Below are positions 1 to 8,624 of a stretch of DNA of 62,202 nucleotides, piece by piece. Made by a program: the position numbers and the translations under genes. The notes beneath the pieces were generated by a model. The model was not told where the DNA came from, made no database searches, and saw only the letters and a list, made by a program, of their open reading frames with translations. The stretch lies in contig USAN01000011.1 in assembly GCA_900552645.1 (NCBI GenBank), forward strand, positions 1-62,202, given 5' to 3'. Source of the stretch: an uncultured Bacteroides sp. (GTDB lineage Bacteria > Bacteroidota > Bacteroidia > Bacteroidales > Bacteroidaceae). Within the stretch, counting starts at the first letter, position 1. Every line of letters starts with the position of its first letter.

Positions 1-48
1 CTACATTAAGTTCTATAGAAGTATTTATGGTTACAGTAATAAATAAAA

Positions 49-101
49 ATCTCCTCAGCTTTAGTGCCAATAGTTCTTATGGCACATCAAACCGAGGAGA
101 T
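49..101 (-). terminator. Terminator of the nuclease/TonB operon
   Basis: A hairpin with an outer arm ATCTCCTC/GAGGAGAT and an inner arm GTGCCA/TGGCAC lies just after the stop of the last minus-strand gene. Read on the minus strand it is followed by a T-rich tail. It fits an intrinsic terminator for the operon running leftwards from 8303. Confidence 0.7.
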
Positions 102-122
102 ATATTTCGAAATAAACTTTCC

Positions 123-1127
123 CTACTTGTTGAATCCCGTTATATCATCATAGCTATTTAGCAATAACTGATATTTTACGAATCCCCCACTCTTCGAAGA
201 GTACTTGGTATAAATGGCAGTTACATTGCCTGTCTGTCCGTCTGTTGGCAACGGCTGAAGTGAGAAGTTAGAGTAACCGCTTACACGTATTATATAATTT
301 CCCTGTGTAGTAGATGTTGCTCCTGCATATCCAAACCACGAAGAACCATAGTAACGGTTATTGTTGTAGCTATAGGCATAAGTAGGTGTAAGTCCCTCCT
401 TACTGTAATACTTGGTAGTATAGGTGCCTGTAGTCGATCCGTTAGGATAGGTTACTTCCAGATAGTTAGGATAGGTTTCACTATCAAACACTCCTGCATT
501 GTATGTAAGGCCTTCAAAACGTACCAGTCTACCCAAATCAGCATCTGTAATAGTCTTGTAGGTGCCGGAACTTATCACAAGCGTATCGGCTGCCGTAAGT
601 ACTCCCGATGCACCTGGAAATATATGGTCGGCCAACTCTATCTTGGTCTCCAGATTTCCGTTGGCATAACCGTCGGCAATCTCTTCGGCAGTAGGTACGG
701 ACCCTACGCTAAGCATATATCTGTAGCTACCTACGGCCAGTCCCTTCAGCTTTACGAATATGGTCTGCCCAATCTGATAATCCACATAGTTACTTGCCAT
801 AAGCTTCAACTCTATGGCCGATTCCGAGCTCTCGTCGTATATGTACAGTGACTTATACACATTCCCTGCGCGGTCGCTCGATATAACCTTGCCGCTTATC
901 ATGTAATCGTCGGTTATCTCTATATACTTTGCAAGCGATGATGCCCCTGTTCCATACTTATCATAGAACATCTGTTTCAGCTGTTTTATAGAGATCATCT
1001 GCGACCCGTTAAAATCGGATTCACTCCACACCTTGGCCGGTGCAGGATCGTCAAAGTTGTTGTAACAGCCTGCAAATGAAATGCACACCACGGCTGTAAT
1101 CAACATATTGAATATCTTATTCTTCAT
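123..1127 (-). CDS. DUF5689 domain-containing lipoprotein
   Basis: This 334-residue protein starts with a lipoprotein signal peptide (MKNKIFNMLI, lipobox ending FAGC) followed by the acidic stretch YNNFDDPA, which suggests anchoring in the outer membrane and perhaps surface exposure. The rest (about 40-270) resembles DUF5689, an OB-like beta-rich module often linked to secreted nucleases and TonB receptors in Bacteroidetes. It is the last gene of a minus-strand operon, 26 bp after the TonB receptor, and is followed by a terminator. I infer that it helps the receptor capture substrate, in the position a SusD protein has in glycan loci. The family call rests on sequence appearance and the direct function is unknown. 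Confidence 0.7.
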   Translation of the reverse strand: MKNKIFNMLITAVVCISFAGCYNNFDDPAPAKVWSESDFNGSQMISIKQLKQMFYDKYGTGASSLAKYIEITDDYMISGKVISSDRAGNVYKSLYIYDESSESAIELKLMASNYVDYQIGQTIFVKLKGLAVGSYRYMLSVGSVPTAEEIADGYANGNLETKIELADHIFPGASGVLTAADTLVISSGTYKTITDADLGRLVRFEGLTYNAGVFDSETYPNYLEVTYPNGSTTGTYTTKYYSKEGLTPTYAYSYNNNRYYGSSWFGYAGATSTTQGNYIIRVSGYSNFSLQPLPTDGQTGNVTAIYTKYSSKSGGFVKYQLLLNSYDDITGFNK

Positions 1128-1153
1128 ATTTTTATATTTTACTTTCCGGCTCT

Positions 1154-3895
1154 TTAAAAACGGAAATAGACGTTAAGATAATATGTCGTTCCAAACATAT
1201 AGAAATATTTTGCATCGAATGCTTCGTACTTCTGAATGCTCTCTTCCTTGTTCTTGTAAAGGCGTATCTGTTCGTAACCACCCGATTTTATATTCTGGTC
1301 GTTCAGCAAATTGTTTACATCCAGGTTGAATCCTACCGTATACTTTCTGTTTATGTACCAGTTCTTTCCTATGCTGGCGTTCATTACAAATGCGTGACTG
1401 AACTCTTCCTGATGACGAAGGTCTTTTATCTCCTGTTCGCTCATGTTGGAAGATAGAACTTCATCGGTACGATATATAGGGTTCATGGACAGATACATGT
1501 TGTTGTAGTAGTTACCGTCCAACGACAAGTATATGTTGTTGCGTGTGCGATACGACAAACCAAGGTGAGCTGCTGTCTGCGGAGTACTTTCTACACGGAA
1601 GTTCTTCCAGTATACCCTGCCTTCGTTCTGTATTGCACCACTATTATCCTGTATCTGCACATAATGCGGATTATTGTCGTATGTATACTGTCCCCAGCTC
1701 AGTGCACCGTTCAGTTGCAGTCCTTCGTACAAAGGAATAGATGCAGCCAGCTCCAGTCCGAAGTGCTTCTTGTCTATTCCGCTCATGGCAAAGTTAGAGT
1801 ATGTAGCCTCTATGTCGTCATAATACGATATAACCTTCGATTCGTCCATAAACTTGGTATAGTATCCTGTTAGGCGTGCCTTCAAATCGCCAAGGCGAAG
1901 ATTGTAGGAAGCATCGAAACTTAGTATCTTTTCGGACGATAATCCGGGATTTTCCTGATTACGTGTACGTGGCGAAACGAATGCATACTGAAATACAGGA
2001 GGCTCCTGAATCCATGCTATGTTTGCCTCGAAAGAGTGAGCTGCCGAAAGCTTGTACAGGAAGTTACCCTTCAGCGTATAGGTAAAGTTGTTTATATTCT
2101 TCGAGTCGCCTTTCGAGTCGTCAAGGAACAATCCCTTCTGCCATAATCCATGGCGCCACATTGTATTGTGTCCTACCTGCGCACCCAGTGTAACGTCCAA
2201 CTTCTGTATTGCAAAGTTGTACTGTCCCCATACGTTTACGTCAAATACGTTACCGTAATAGTTATATCCATACCTGTCGCCCTTTACTGCAGCCCGTGCA
2301 TGTCCGTACTTGTTGTAATAATCCATATCATTCTGATAAGGTATAGGGTTCAGTCCGGCATTGTCGCGTTCGGCAAACTTGTCTACATCTACCCAGTAAT
2401 CGCCACCCAACAGGTCTTTTACCTCACTGTAGTAAGATGTACGGTTACGACGCAATGTAACTCCGCCCAGCACCTTGGTATTGTTGCGGAATATGTGCGA
2501 GAACTGAGTTGCAAAGTTAAAGTCCAACTGATCGGCATGACGTTCTTCTATCATATTCATAGAGCGATGACCACTTCCGTACGTCTCGTCTACCGGCTGA
2601 TTACGGTTTATCTCGTACAGATGATTCCAGTCTATATGGCGTATATCGTCTGTATTAGTGCGCCATGCCTCGTACAGCCATGCACCCGTAGTGGTACCGT
2701 TGTAAAAACTTGGCATGTAGCGATAGTAATCAGGACGAGGATCAGGACCTGCATACCATGTAAGCGACGAGTAACCGTTCTGTCCGAATCTGAAAGATGC
2801 AGCAGCATTAAGTTGCGTGCGGTCGTCTATATCGAATGTATAATTCAGCATAGCAATAGGTTCGTGGAAGTTGCGCACACGTGCGTTCCTTCGCTTCCCA
2901 TCCTGCCATCCCCAGTTAGGATTATAGTAATTATTACCTACAAGATCGTATGCCTCCTGTGTGGCAGCCTGCTGTGTACCACGCTGTGTAGGTGCACCCA
3001 GCAAGGTAAGTGCCAAACGGTGCTGGTCGTTAAACCTCTTCTCTACAGCAAGGAAATAACCAAATGCATTGTAAAATACTCCGTGCACATAATCATTGCC
3101 TCCCTGACGGGTAGAAGCCGATACTGCATACGACCATCCGTTGTCCTGCAATCCCGAAGCATAGCTTACCATACCTCTGAAACGATACATGGCATTGCCA
3201 TTTACGAAGCTTGCACGAAATCCCTTGCGCATCTGCGAAGGCATGGTATTAATGTTGGTAGAACCACCAATCGTCCCTACCCCCATATTTCCCATCACCA
3301 TTCCCGAAGTCACCTCCTGATTACGGGTCATATCGTTCAGTCCGCTCCACAATGACCACGGACCATATCCGCTCATGGCATCATTAAAGTATATACCGTT
3401 CAGGTACGTATCCGAATATTGCGAATCATATCCGCGCACGTTAAAACGCATCTCGCTGAAGTTGTAAGATGCAATATTGTTAAACACATCCTTCGAAGCC
3501 GACAGTGATGTAGGAAGATTCTGCGCATCCTCCATCGTTTCGTTGTCGAACTCGGCAAATATGCCATCGTCCAGATTAGCCACATTGCGATCTACCGCCA
3601 TTATAGCATTAACCTCTCGCACTGTGCCTGCCACTCTTACGGGCAGATTCAGCGTTTCATACTCGGGCGCCTCGAAAGTCAGCATATATTCGCCCGGCTG
3701 CAGGTTATTGAATTCAAACTCACCCTTATCATTGCTTATCATCCGTTCATCTCCCGGCGATAGGTTAATCTTTACATTCTCTATACTATTTCGGGTAGTA
3801 CGCGATACCACCTTTCCCTTAATACCTCCGTTTTGTCCGAAAACCACCGCAGATATAAGGCACAATACGAAAACAAGTAATGTTTTTATCTTCAT
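1154..3895 (-). CDS. TonB-dependent outer membrane receptor with carboxypeptidase-like N-domain
   Basis: The 913-residue protein has a signal peptide (ends VVFGQ), a carboxypeptidase regulatory-like domain (about 22-100, GGIKGKVVSRTTRNSIENVKI), a TonB plug (about 110-220, with FNVRGYDSQY and YLNGIYFND) and a long beta-barrel ending in an aromatic residue (LNVYFRF), as expected for an outer membrane protein. It would import a ligand using TonB energy. It lies 13 bp after an exo/endonuclease gene and 26 bp before a DUF5689 lipoprotein, with no SusD homologue beside it, so nucleic-acid breakdown products are a more likely ligand than glycans. Ligand identity is inference from context; the receptor class is clear. 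Confidence 0.9.
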   Translation of the reverse strand: MKIKTLLVFVLCLISAVVFGQNGGIKGKVVSRTTRNSIENVKINLSPGDERMISNDKGEFEFNNLQPGEYMLTFEAPEYETLNLPVRVAGTVREVNAIMAVDRNVANLDDGIFAEFDNETMEDAQNLPTSLSASKDVFNNIASYNFSEMRFNVRGYDSQYSDTYLNGIYFNDAMSGYGPWSLWSGLNDMTRNQEVTSGMVMGNMGVGTIGGSTNINTMPSQMRKGFRASFVNGNAMYRFRGMVSYASGLQDNGWSYAVSASTRQGGNDYVHGVFYNAFGYFLAVEKRFNDQHRLALTLLGAPTQRGTQQAATQEAYDLVGNNYYNPNWGWQDGKRRNARVRNFHEPIAMLNYTFDIDDRTQLNAAASFRFGQNGYSSLTWYAGPDPRPDYYRYMPSFYNGTTTGAWLYEAWRTNTDDIRHIDWNHLYEINRNQPVDETYGSGHRSMNMIEERHADQLDFNFATQFSHIFRNNTKVLGGVTLRRNRTSYYSEVKDLLGGDYWVDVDKFAERDNAGLNPIPYQNDMDYYNKYGHARAAVKGDRYGYNYYGNVFDVNVWGQYNFAIQKLDVTLGAQVGHNTMWRHGLWQKGLFLDDSKGDSKNINNFTYTLKGNFLYKLSAAHSFEANIAWIQEPPVFQYAFVSPRTRNQENPGLSSEKILSFDASYNLRLGDLKARLTGYYTKFMDESKVISYYDDIEATYSNFAMSGIDKKHFGLELAASIPLYEGLQLNGALSWGQYTYDNNPHYVQIQDNSGAIQNEGRVYWKNFRVESTPQTAAHLGLSYRTRNNIYLSLDGNYYNNMYLSMNPIYRTDEVLSSNMSEQEIKDLRHQEEFSHAFVMNASIGKNWYINRKYTVGFNLDVNNLLNDQNIKSGGYEQIRLYKNKEESIQKYEAFDAKYFYMFGTTYYLNVYFRF

Positions 3896-3908
3896 AATCT
3901 ATTCTTTT

Positions 3909-4940
3909 TTATTTTCCAATAAAGATATATACCGGCAAGTGGTCACTGAATCCTCCCTGGAAATTATTGCCCACGTATGTACGCAGAGGATATCCCTTAA
4001 ACTGCCCCTCCTTCTGTATCAGATAAGGCTGCCTGAATATATTACCGTAGTACTTCGAACCGGGTGCCTTCAGCAGTCGGAATGTTCCGGGTTCTGCATT
4101 TACAAGATTTGAAGATACCACCATATTGTCGAATATATTCCATGCATCGCCATAAGCCAGTGTTCCATATCCGGCTTTCAGCATCTCTGCATATGGTGCA
4201 AAGTAATCATCGTCTTCCACATCCTTTATCTTTGCCTTTGCATCAAATCCGTCGGCTATACTCTTGTCGGTAGGATCGTCATTGAAGTCGCCCATTGCAA
4301 TCACCTTCATACCCGGATACACCTGCACCATCGAGTCGGCAATCTCCTTCATCTGTTCGGCCACTGCTATTCGCTTATCCTCCGATGCATCCTTGCCTCC
4401 AAGTCGTGACGGCCAGTGCGCCACCATAAACAGGAATTGTTCTTTATCTATCGTTCCCCACATTGTCAGTATGTCTCGTGTACGGAAGTTGGGCATTCCC
4501 GGTACAACAGTCCTAAATGCCTTCTCTCCCTCTATCCTGAACACATCGGGCCTATACATAAATCCCACATCCACCCCTCTTGGGTCGGGCGAGTCGTGAT
4601 GCACAATCCTGTAATTTGCCGGTGCCATCTTCTTTGTTGCCACAATATCTTCCAGTATACTTCTGTTCTCTATTTCGCACACGCCTATCACCGTAGGATA
4701 CTCCTTATCCATGGCAGCTATGTCGAAGAATACCCTCTCCATATTGCTCAGTTTCTTCTCATATTTGGCATCGTTCCACTTCTTCACTCCCTCGGGTGTA
4801 AACTCCTCATCGTATATATCGGGGTCTCTTTTAGTATCGAAAAAGTTCTCCAGGTTGTAGAACATTATCTTGCGCGGCTTCTGTGCCCATCCTGTAGCGA
4901 CAAGCAGCAGTAGCACTGTAAATAATAAAAGTCTCTTCAT
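3909..4940 (-). CDS. Secreted endonuclease/exonuclease/phosphatase family protein
   Basis: The 343-residue protein has a signal peptide (MKRLLLFTVLLLLVATGWAQ) and the metal-dependent EEP fold in order: IMFYNLENFFD (metal/Asn motif), GVCEIENR (catalytic Glu), DVGFMYRP, MVAHWPSR, AMGDFNDDP (Asp/Asn pair) and a terminal SDHLPVYI (catalytic His). These are the motifs of DNase I-like enzymes and related phosphodiesterases. It lies between a DNA/RNA non-specific endonuclease gene (7 bp) and a TonB receptor gene (13 bp), so it is probably a periplasmic or surface nuclease working with both. The family also includes phosphatases and sphingomyelinases; context favours nuclease. Confidence 0.88.
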   Translation of the reverse strand: MKRLLLFTVLLLLVATGWAQKPRKIMFYNLENFFDTKRDPDIYDEEFTPEGVKKWNDAKYEKKLSNMERVFFDIAAMDKEYPTVIGVCEIENRSILEDIVATKKMAPANYRIVHHDSPDPRGVDVGFMYRPDVFRIEGEKAFRTVVPGMPNFRTRDILTMWGTIDKEQFLFMVAHWPSRLGGKDASEDKRIAVAEQMKEIADSMVQVYPGMKVIAMGDFNDDPTDKSIADGFDAKAKIKDVEDDDYFAPYAEMLKAGYGTLAYGDAWNIFDNMVVSSNLVNAEPGTFRLLKAPGSKYYGNIFRQPYLIQKEGQFKGYPLRTYVGNNFQGGFSDHLPVYIFIGK

Positions 4941-4947
4941 CGTTTCA

Positions 4948-6132
4948 TCAGTTTATTCCCCATTGCGACGGTATGTTCTGGCTCTTTACTGCAGTCGATA
5001 CCAACGGGAAGAAATTAAATCCTGTCTTTGCCTCAATGTTTGCCACCGAGGTGCATATTGAAGTGGGAGGCTCAATGTTTCCATACGACTTCTGGTCTAC
5101 CCAGAATCCAATGGATATAAGTTCGCTGTCGGTACAGTCTTTAATGGCCTTACCGCTGTTTCCACTCTTTGTCCTTAGCAATACCTTGAAATAGTTTGTA
5201 GGTATAGGCACCACGTTTCCTGCTCCGTCTGTAGTTGTTGTTGCTCCTGCTCCGAAGTAGGCGCCGGTTACTACATACAGTGTATCCGAACAGCGGTTTG
5301 CACGTACCTTTGCTTCAAGTTTGGCCCACATATCCTGATTCAGCCTGTTTAGCTGCGGTGTCATGTTGCTCATGTAGAATGTCTGTGCATTCATCTCGTT
5401 GGTAGCCAATCGGTCGGCCGATGGAATCTGATGTCCTCGGTCATAGTTGCCTCCATACGATTTTGTTATGCAGTCTGCCTGATAATTGTCGGGTATGAAC
5501 GGATCGAATGCCCATGCATCGGTACGGCTTATATTGCCAAGGTATGCACTGTGCAGTGGATATGCTACCCATAGTGCTGCCTCCCTGCTCTTGTCGAAGC
5601 ATATAGAGTAGTTACGTATGCTCTTTTGATTGAGTGTGGAGTAATGTGCCACATATACGTAATTGGCATTTGTCTTCTGCGAAGGTATTTCGGGCCACGA
5701 GTTGAATGCCGGCAAATTTTGCTGCGATGCTGCTATCTGGCTAAGTTCAAGTGTCTGGCTCGCCTCTCCCCCGAATGTAAAGCTTATGGTTGCATTGCGC
5801 TGTGCACTGCCGGTGTTGGCACTGTAATATACATAAAGTATGTTCAGTCCTGCCGTTATGCTTCCGCTCTTTGCAGTCACGCTCGCACTGTTTCCGAATG
5901 AGCACCATGAAGTTCCCTGGGTTATCTCGGCACTCCATGTTGTTCCTTCCGCTCCCTCTATCATTATAGCCGAAGAAGCCGCTTCGGAAGTCACCGTACC
6001 CGAACTCTTCCAGTACACGTTGTTCTGCTGCGAGGGGTTGTCCGAGCTGTCACTTCCGCATCCCCATGTCCCTGCCATAAGCAGGGTTAGGGATAATATA
6101 CGGAACAGATATATCAATCTTATCTTTTTCAT
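4948..6132 (-). CDS. DNA/RNA non-specific endonuclease lipoprotein
   Basis: The 394-residue protein begins with a lipoprotein signal peptide (lipobox TWGC, then GSDSSDNPS), followed by a BACON-like beta-sandwich (about 40-135; SWCSFGNSASVTAKSG, ATISFTFGG) and a NUC1-type nuclease domain (about 160-390). The active-site motif DRGH (in NYDRGHQIPSADR) and the downstream Asn-containing FYMSNMTPQ, as well as NRLNQDMWAKLE, are intact. Enzymes of this beta-beta-alpha-metal family cut single- and double-stranded DNA and RNA. Its start overlaps the stop of the preceding gene (ATGA), and the next nuclease follows 7 bp later. It should act outside the cytoplasm, attached to the outer membrane. Confidence 0.9.
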   Translation of the reverse strand: MKKIRLIYLFRILSLTLLMAGTWGCGSDSSDNPSQQNNVYWKSSGTVTSEAASSAIMIEGAEGTTWSAEITQGTSWCSFGNSASVTAKSGSITAGLNILYVYYSANTGSAQRNATISFTFGGEASQTLELSQIAASQQNLPAFNSWPEIPSQKTNANYVYVAHYSTLNQKSIRNYSICFDKSREAALWVAYPLHSAYLGNISRTDAWAFDPFIPDNYQADCITKSYGGNYDRGHQIPSADRLATNEMNAQTFYMSNMTPQLNRLNQDMWAKLEAKVRANRCSDTLYVVTGAYFGAGATTTTDGAGNVVPIPTNYFKVLLRTKSGNSGKAIKDCTDSELISIGFWVDQKSYGNIEPPTSICTSVANIEAKTGFNFFPLVSTAVKSQNIPSQWGIN

Positions 6133-7562
6133 TTAACTGTAACTTTTATGGAGTCAACATACAGTGCACCGGCCAGGTTGTTCATTATATTAAAATAACT
6201 GTAACTGCCTGTGCTCAAATCGAATGTCTCGGTATATACTTTAAATCCGTTCACAGTTTCGCTGGTAACAGTAGGTGTAATGGCAGTAGTAGCAGGATTG
6301 GCTGCCGTGCCTGCATATAGTGTAAATGCAGGATCGTAAGTACTGCTTTCTACCACCTTCAGTGTAAGTACTATAGTCTGCATGTTGTTTATGGCTGTAA
6401 CGTTGGCTATTCGTCCCTGCTTGGTATTGTCGGTTGCATTACCCTGCATCTGTATTCCGCCTCCGTTTGCTGTAGTAGCCACGCATATCTTCACTCCTGT
6501 AAAGTCTATGTTGTTAAACTTCCATGTATACCATGTAGCTGCATCGGCAACCGACTGAGTTCCGTAACTGTTTGTAGGAAGCGAGTTGCTGCCTGTCATT
6601 CCGCTTATTATATCGGCCGATGTCATTGTAAATGATGATCCTGTAGTACCGCCACCGCCCGATGTTCCGTTAAATGCGCTTACATCGGCTATATTGCGTG
6701 GTACAAGCTGTGCCGCATTCTTGTTTACCGCTGCAAGTCCGCTTATGGCAGCTGTCTTTACCACATACGATACGTTTACAAACTCTGTTGCACCCTTCTT
6801 ACAGAATACAGTAAAGTTTTGTGACGATGCTGTAAATGTATGCGATGATATTCCTCCGGTTGTTGCCCACACCCCTGCTGCATCCGGTGTAGCATTCTGT
6901 ATTGTCACTGCCATTCCCTGGTAATCTGCCAGTTTATCGGGTGTAATTACCACCGGTGTTATCGTTGCCGTTCCTATCTTTTCAATAGTAACCCATGTAG
7001 CATCCTTGCTGCCTGTTACTTCATACAGTCCGCTGTAGTTCACCAAGTTTGCCAGTCCCTTCAGCAGTGTCACTTTAACAAGATCGCCTTTGTTTACCTT
7101 TATGGCAGTAGGTTCTACCTGACTTCCGTAAAGTGTTATTCCATTACCTTGTGCAGTAGCGCCCTGAGTAGCCAGTATAAGGTTATTGAAAGAGTAGTTT
7201 CCGCCTGTAGTATCGTTCTGCACAACTGCCTGGAAAGTTCTGTCGGCCGTAGCGTCAAGTACTGTTTCGGTTGTTGTCATCATTGCTATCATTTCAGGAA
7301 TGGTAATGGCCTTTGCTTCCGAAGGAGTAGTGCCGCCGCTTCCAAGGTCTACTTCCGTACCGCCTGTTCCTGTAGATAGATTTATATCGTCCAGTCTGTA
7401 TACAGAACTTTCTGTAGCAGTAAATCGGATATAAAGCGAACCTGTGGCCTTTTTCAATGTAAAGTTCGAAGTAGCTCTAATCCAGTAAGGTTCCTTGCTA
7501 TCGCCTCCATTGCTTGTATAGGTAATAGGTGTCCATGAAGTACCATCGGCGCTCAGTGCCAC
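6129..7562 (-). pseudogene. Downstream part of a split BACON/OB-fold lipoprotein
   Basis: This open stretch is in the same frame as the 7617-8303 gene and is cut from it only by one TAA at 7617-7619. It has no ATG start or ribosome site of its own; the nearest start-like codon is GTG at 7562, inside a domain. Its first residues (NTFNPANFTVALSADGTSW) complete the beta-sandwich domain begun upstream, then come an OB-like region (about 100-300 of this part) and a C-terminal beta domain (TSADIISGMTG to the end). Without the stop the gene would encode about 724 residues. It overlaps the start of the nuclease gene by 4 bp, so translation past the stop would couple it to that gene. It could be a nonsense mutant, a readthrough gene or a sequencing error. 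Confidence 0.7.
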
Positions 7563-7616
7563 GGTAAAGTTGGCAGGGTTGAAGGTATTGATGTAACCAC
7601 TACCGGTGTTCTTCGA

Positions 7617-8303
7617 TTAGCTTGCACTGAAAGTAAGCTGAAGATTAGTTTCGGCAGATGTAAGCGAGATATTGTTTACATTGAATATTGCATTGGCTGT
7701 TCCGAAGAATATTTCGTTATGGCCCGATGCCCCGTCAAACGATCCGCTGTTTGCATTGCCCGATGCACGTACAGATGTATTTGTACCTGTATAGGTAACT
7801 GTCGATGCACCTGTTCCGGTATTGTTCCATCCTGTATATGCTCCTACCAGCGGATATGGGCTTGATACAGCCTGAGTGCCGGCAGTTTCATTCAATATGG
7901 TAACTTCAGGCGCTACTGTTCCGCTCTTTATCACAACAGTTTCGGCCATAAGTACACCTACTTTGTTGGATATGGATATGGTTATGCTTGCTTCATCATT
8001 GATGCCTGCCGGTATGCTTACCTGAACCTTTGTGTTGCCGCTTCCCGATGTCTGCGAAATGGTAACCCAGCTCTTATCGGCCTGTACGGTAGCGGTCCAA
8101 TCACGGTTTGTGGAGATTTCAAAATAATTCTGACTATCACTTACCGGTTGTCCGTCATTACCGAAAGTTAATGTTGCAGGAGTCACATTAAGGTAAGGAG
8201 CCTCCGTATCGTCATTGTCGTCTACGCAACTCGCAACAGTACCTGTAAGAGTCACGAGCAACAATGCGTAAAATAATTTCAGAAAATTTAAATTTTTCTT
8301 CAT
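7617..8303 (-). CDS. BACON-domain lipoprotein, truncated by in-frame stop
   Basis: The 228-residue product has a lipoprotein signal peptide with lipobox VASC followed by VDDNDDTEAP, an acidic stretch like Bacteroidetes surface-export signals. A BACON domain follows (about 35-125: YLNVTPATLTFGNDG, NRDWTATVQADKSWVTISQ). After that comes the first half of a second beta-sandwich that stops abruptly at TFSAS. The second half continues in the same frame after the TAA. BACON domains are thought to bind polymers or space catalytic domains. This is the first gene of the nuclease/TonB operon, and about 320 bp of AT-rich sequence lies upstream. As read, the product lacks some 490 residues. Confidence 0.8.
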   Translation of the reverse strand: MKKNLNFLKLFYALLLVTLTGTVASCVDDNDDTEAPYLNVTPATLTFGNDGQPVSDSQNYFEISTNRDWTATVQADKSWVTISQTSGSGNTKVQVSIPAGINDEASITISISNKVGVLMAETVVIKSGTVAPEVTILNETAGTQAVSSPYPLVGAYTGWNNTGTGASTVTYTGTNTSVRASGNANSGSFDGASGHNEIFFGTANAIFNVNNISLTSAETNLQLTFSAS

Positions 8304-8560
8304 TGTCTGGTTAGATTATTTGTGAAACATATAGATTTATTTTTTTCTTTTTAGGTTAGGGTCATTATTATCATAAAGAGATTACCTTATTTATCCAATA
8401 ACACTATTTAAGCCTTCTTTGTTTTCACTTTTTTAATCTCACCAAATTATAAGATTAACTCTTTTATCTTAAAAAAATAACAACGTTATAATACTTCCAG
8501 TCTATCTTACTGTAATGTATTTTCCATAAAAACATACTATCACAATACTATAAAACAAAA
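8304..8560. other. AT-rich intergenic region upstream of nuclease operon
   Basis: No gene is visible. The region should carry the promoter of the minus-strand nuclease operon, but I see no convincing TTTG/TAnnTTTG pair; a weak TATGTTTC lies about 25 bp before the ATG. Confidence 0.4.
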
Positions 8561-8600
8561 CTGCACCCCTAAAGTTGTACAGCCAACTTTAGGGGTGCAG
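8561..8600 (-). terminator. Strong terminator after the PNGase F-like gene
   Basis: A perfect 17-bp stem (CTGCACCCCTAAAGTTG and its complement) with a 6-nt loop lies 25 bp past the stop of the minus-strand gene ending at 8625, and is followed on that strand by TTTTGTTTTATAG. Confidence 0.85.
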
Positions 8601-8624
8601 TTATAAATAAGTTCTTCCTATATA

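Noticed and set aside
2150..3355. 401-codon plus-strand frame opposite the TonB receptor gene
   Set aside because: It lies entirely antisense to a well-supported gene, has no domain or start context, and its composition reflects the codon bias of the other strand.
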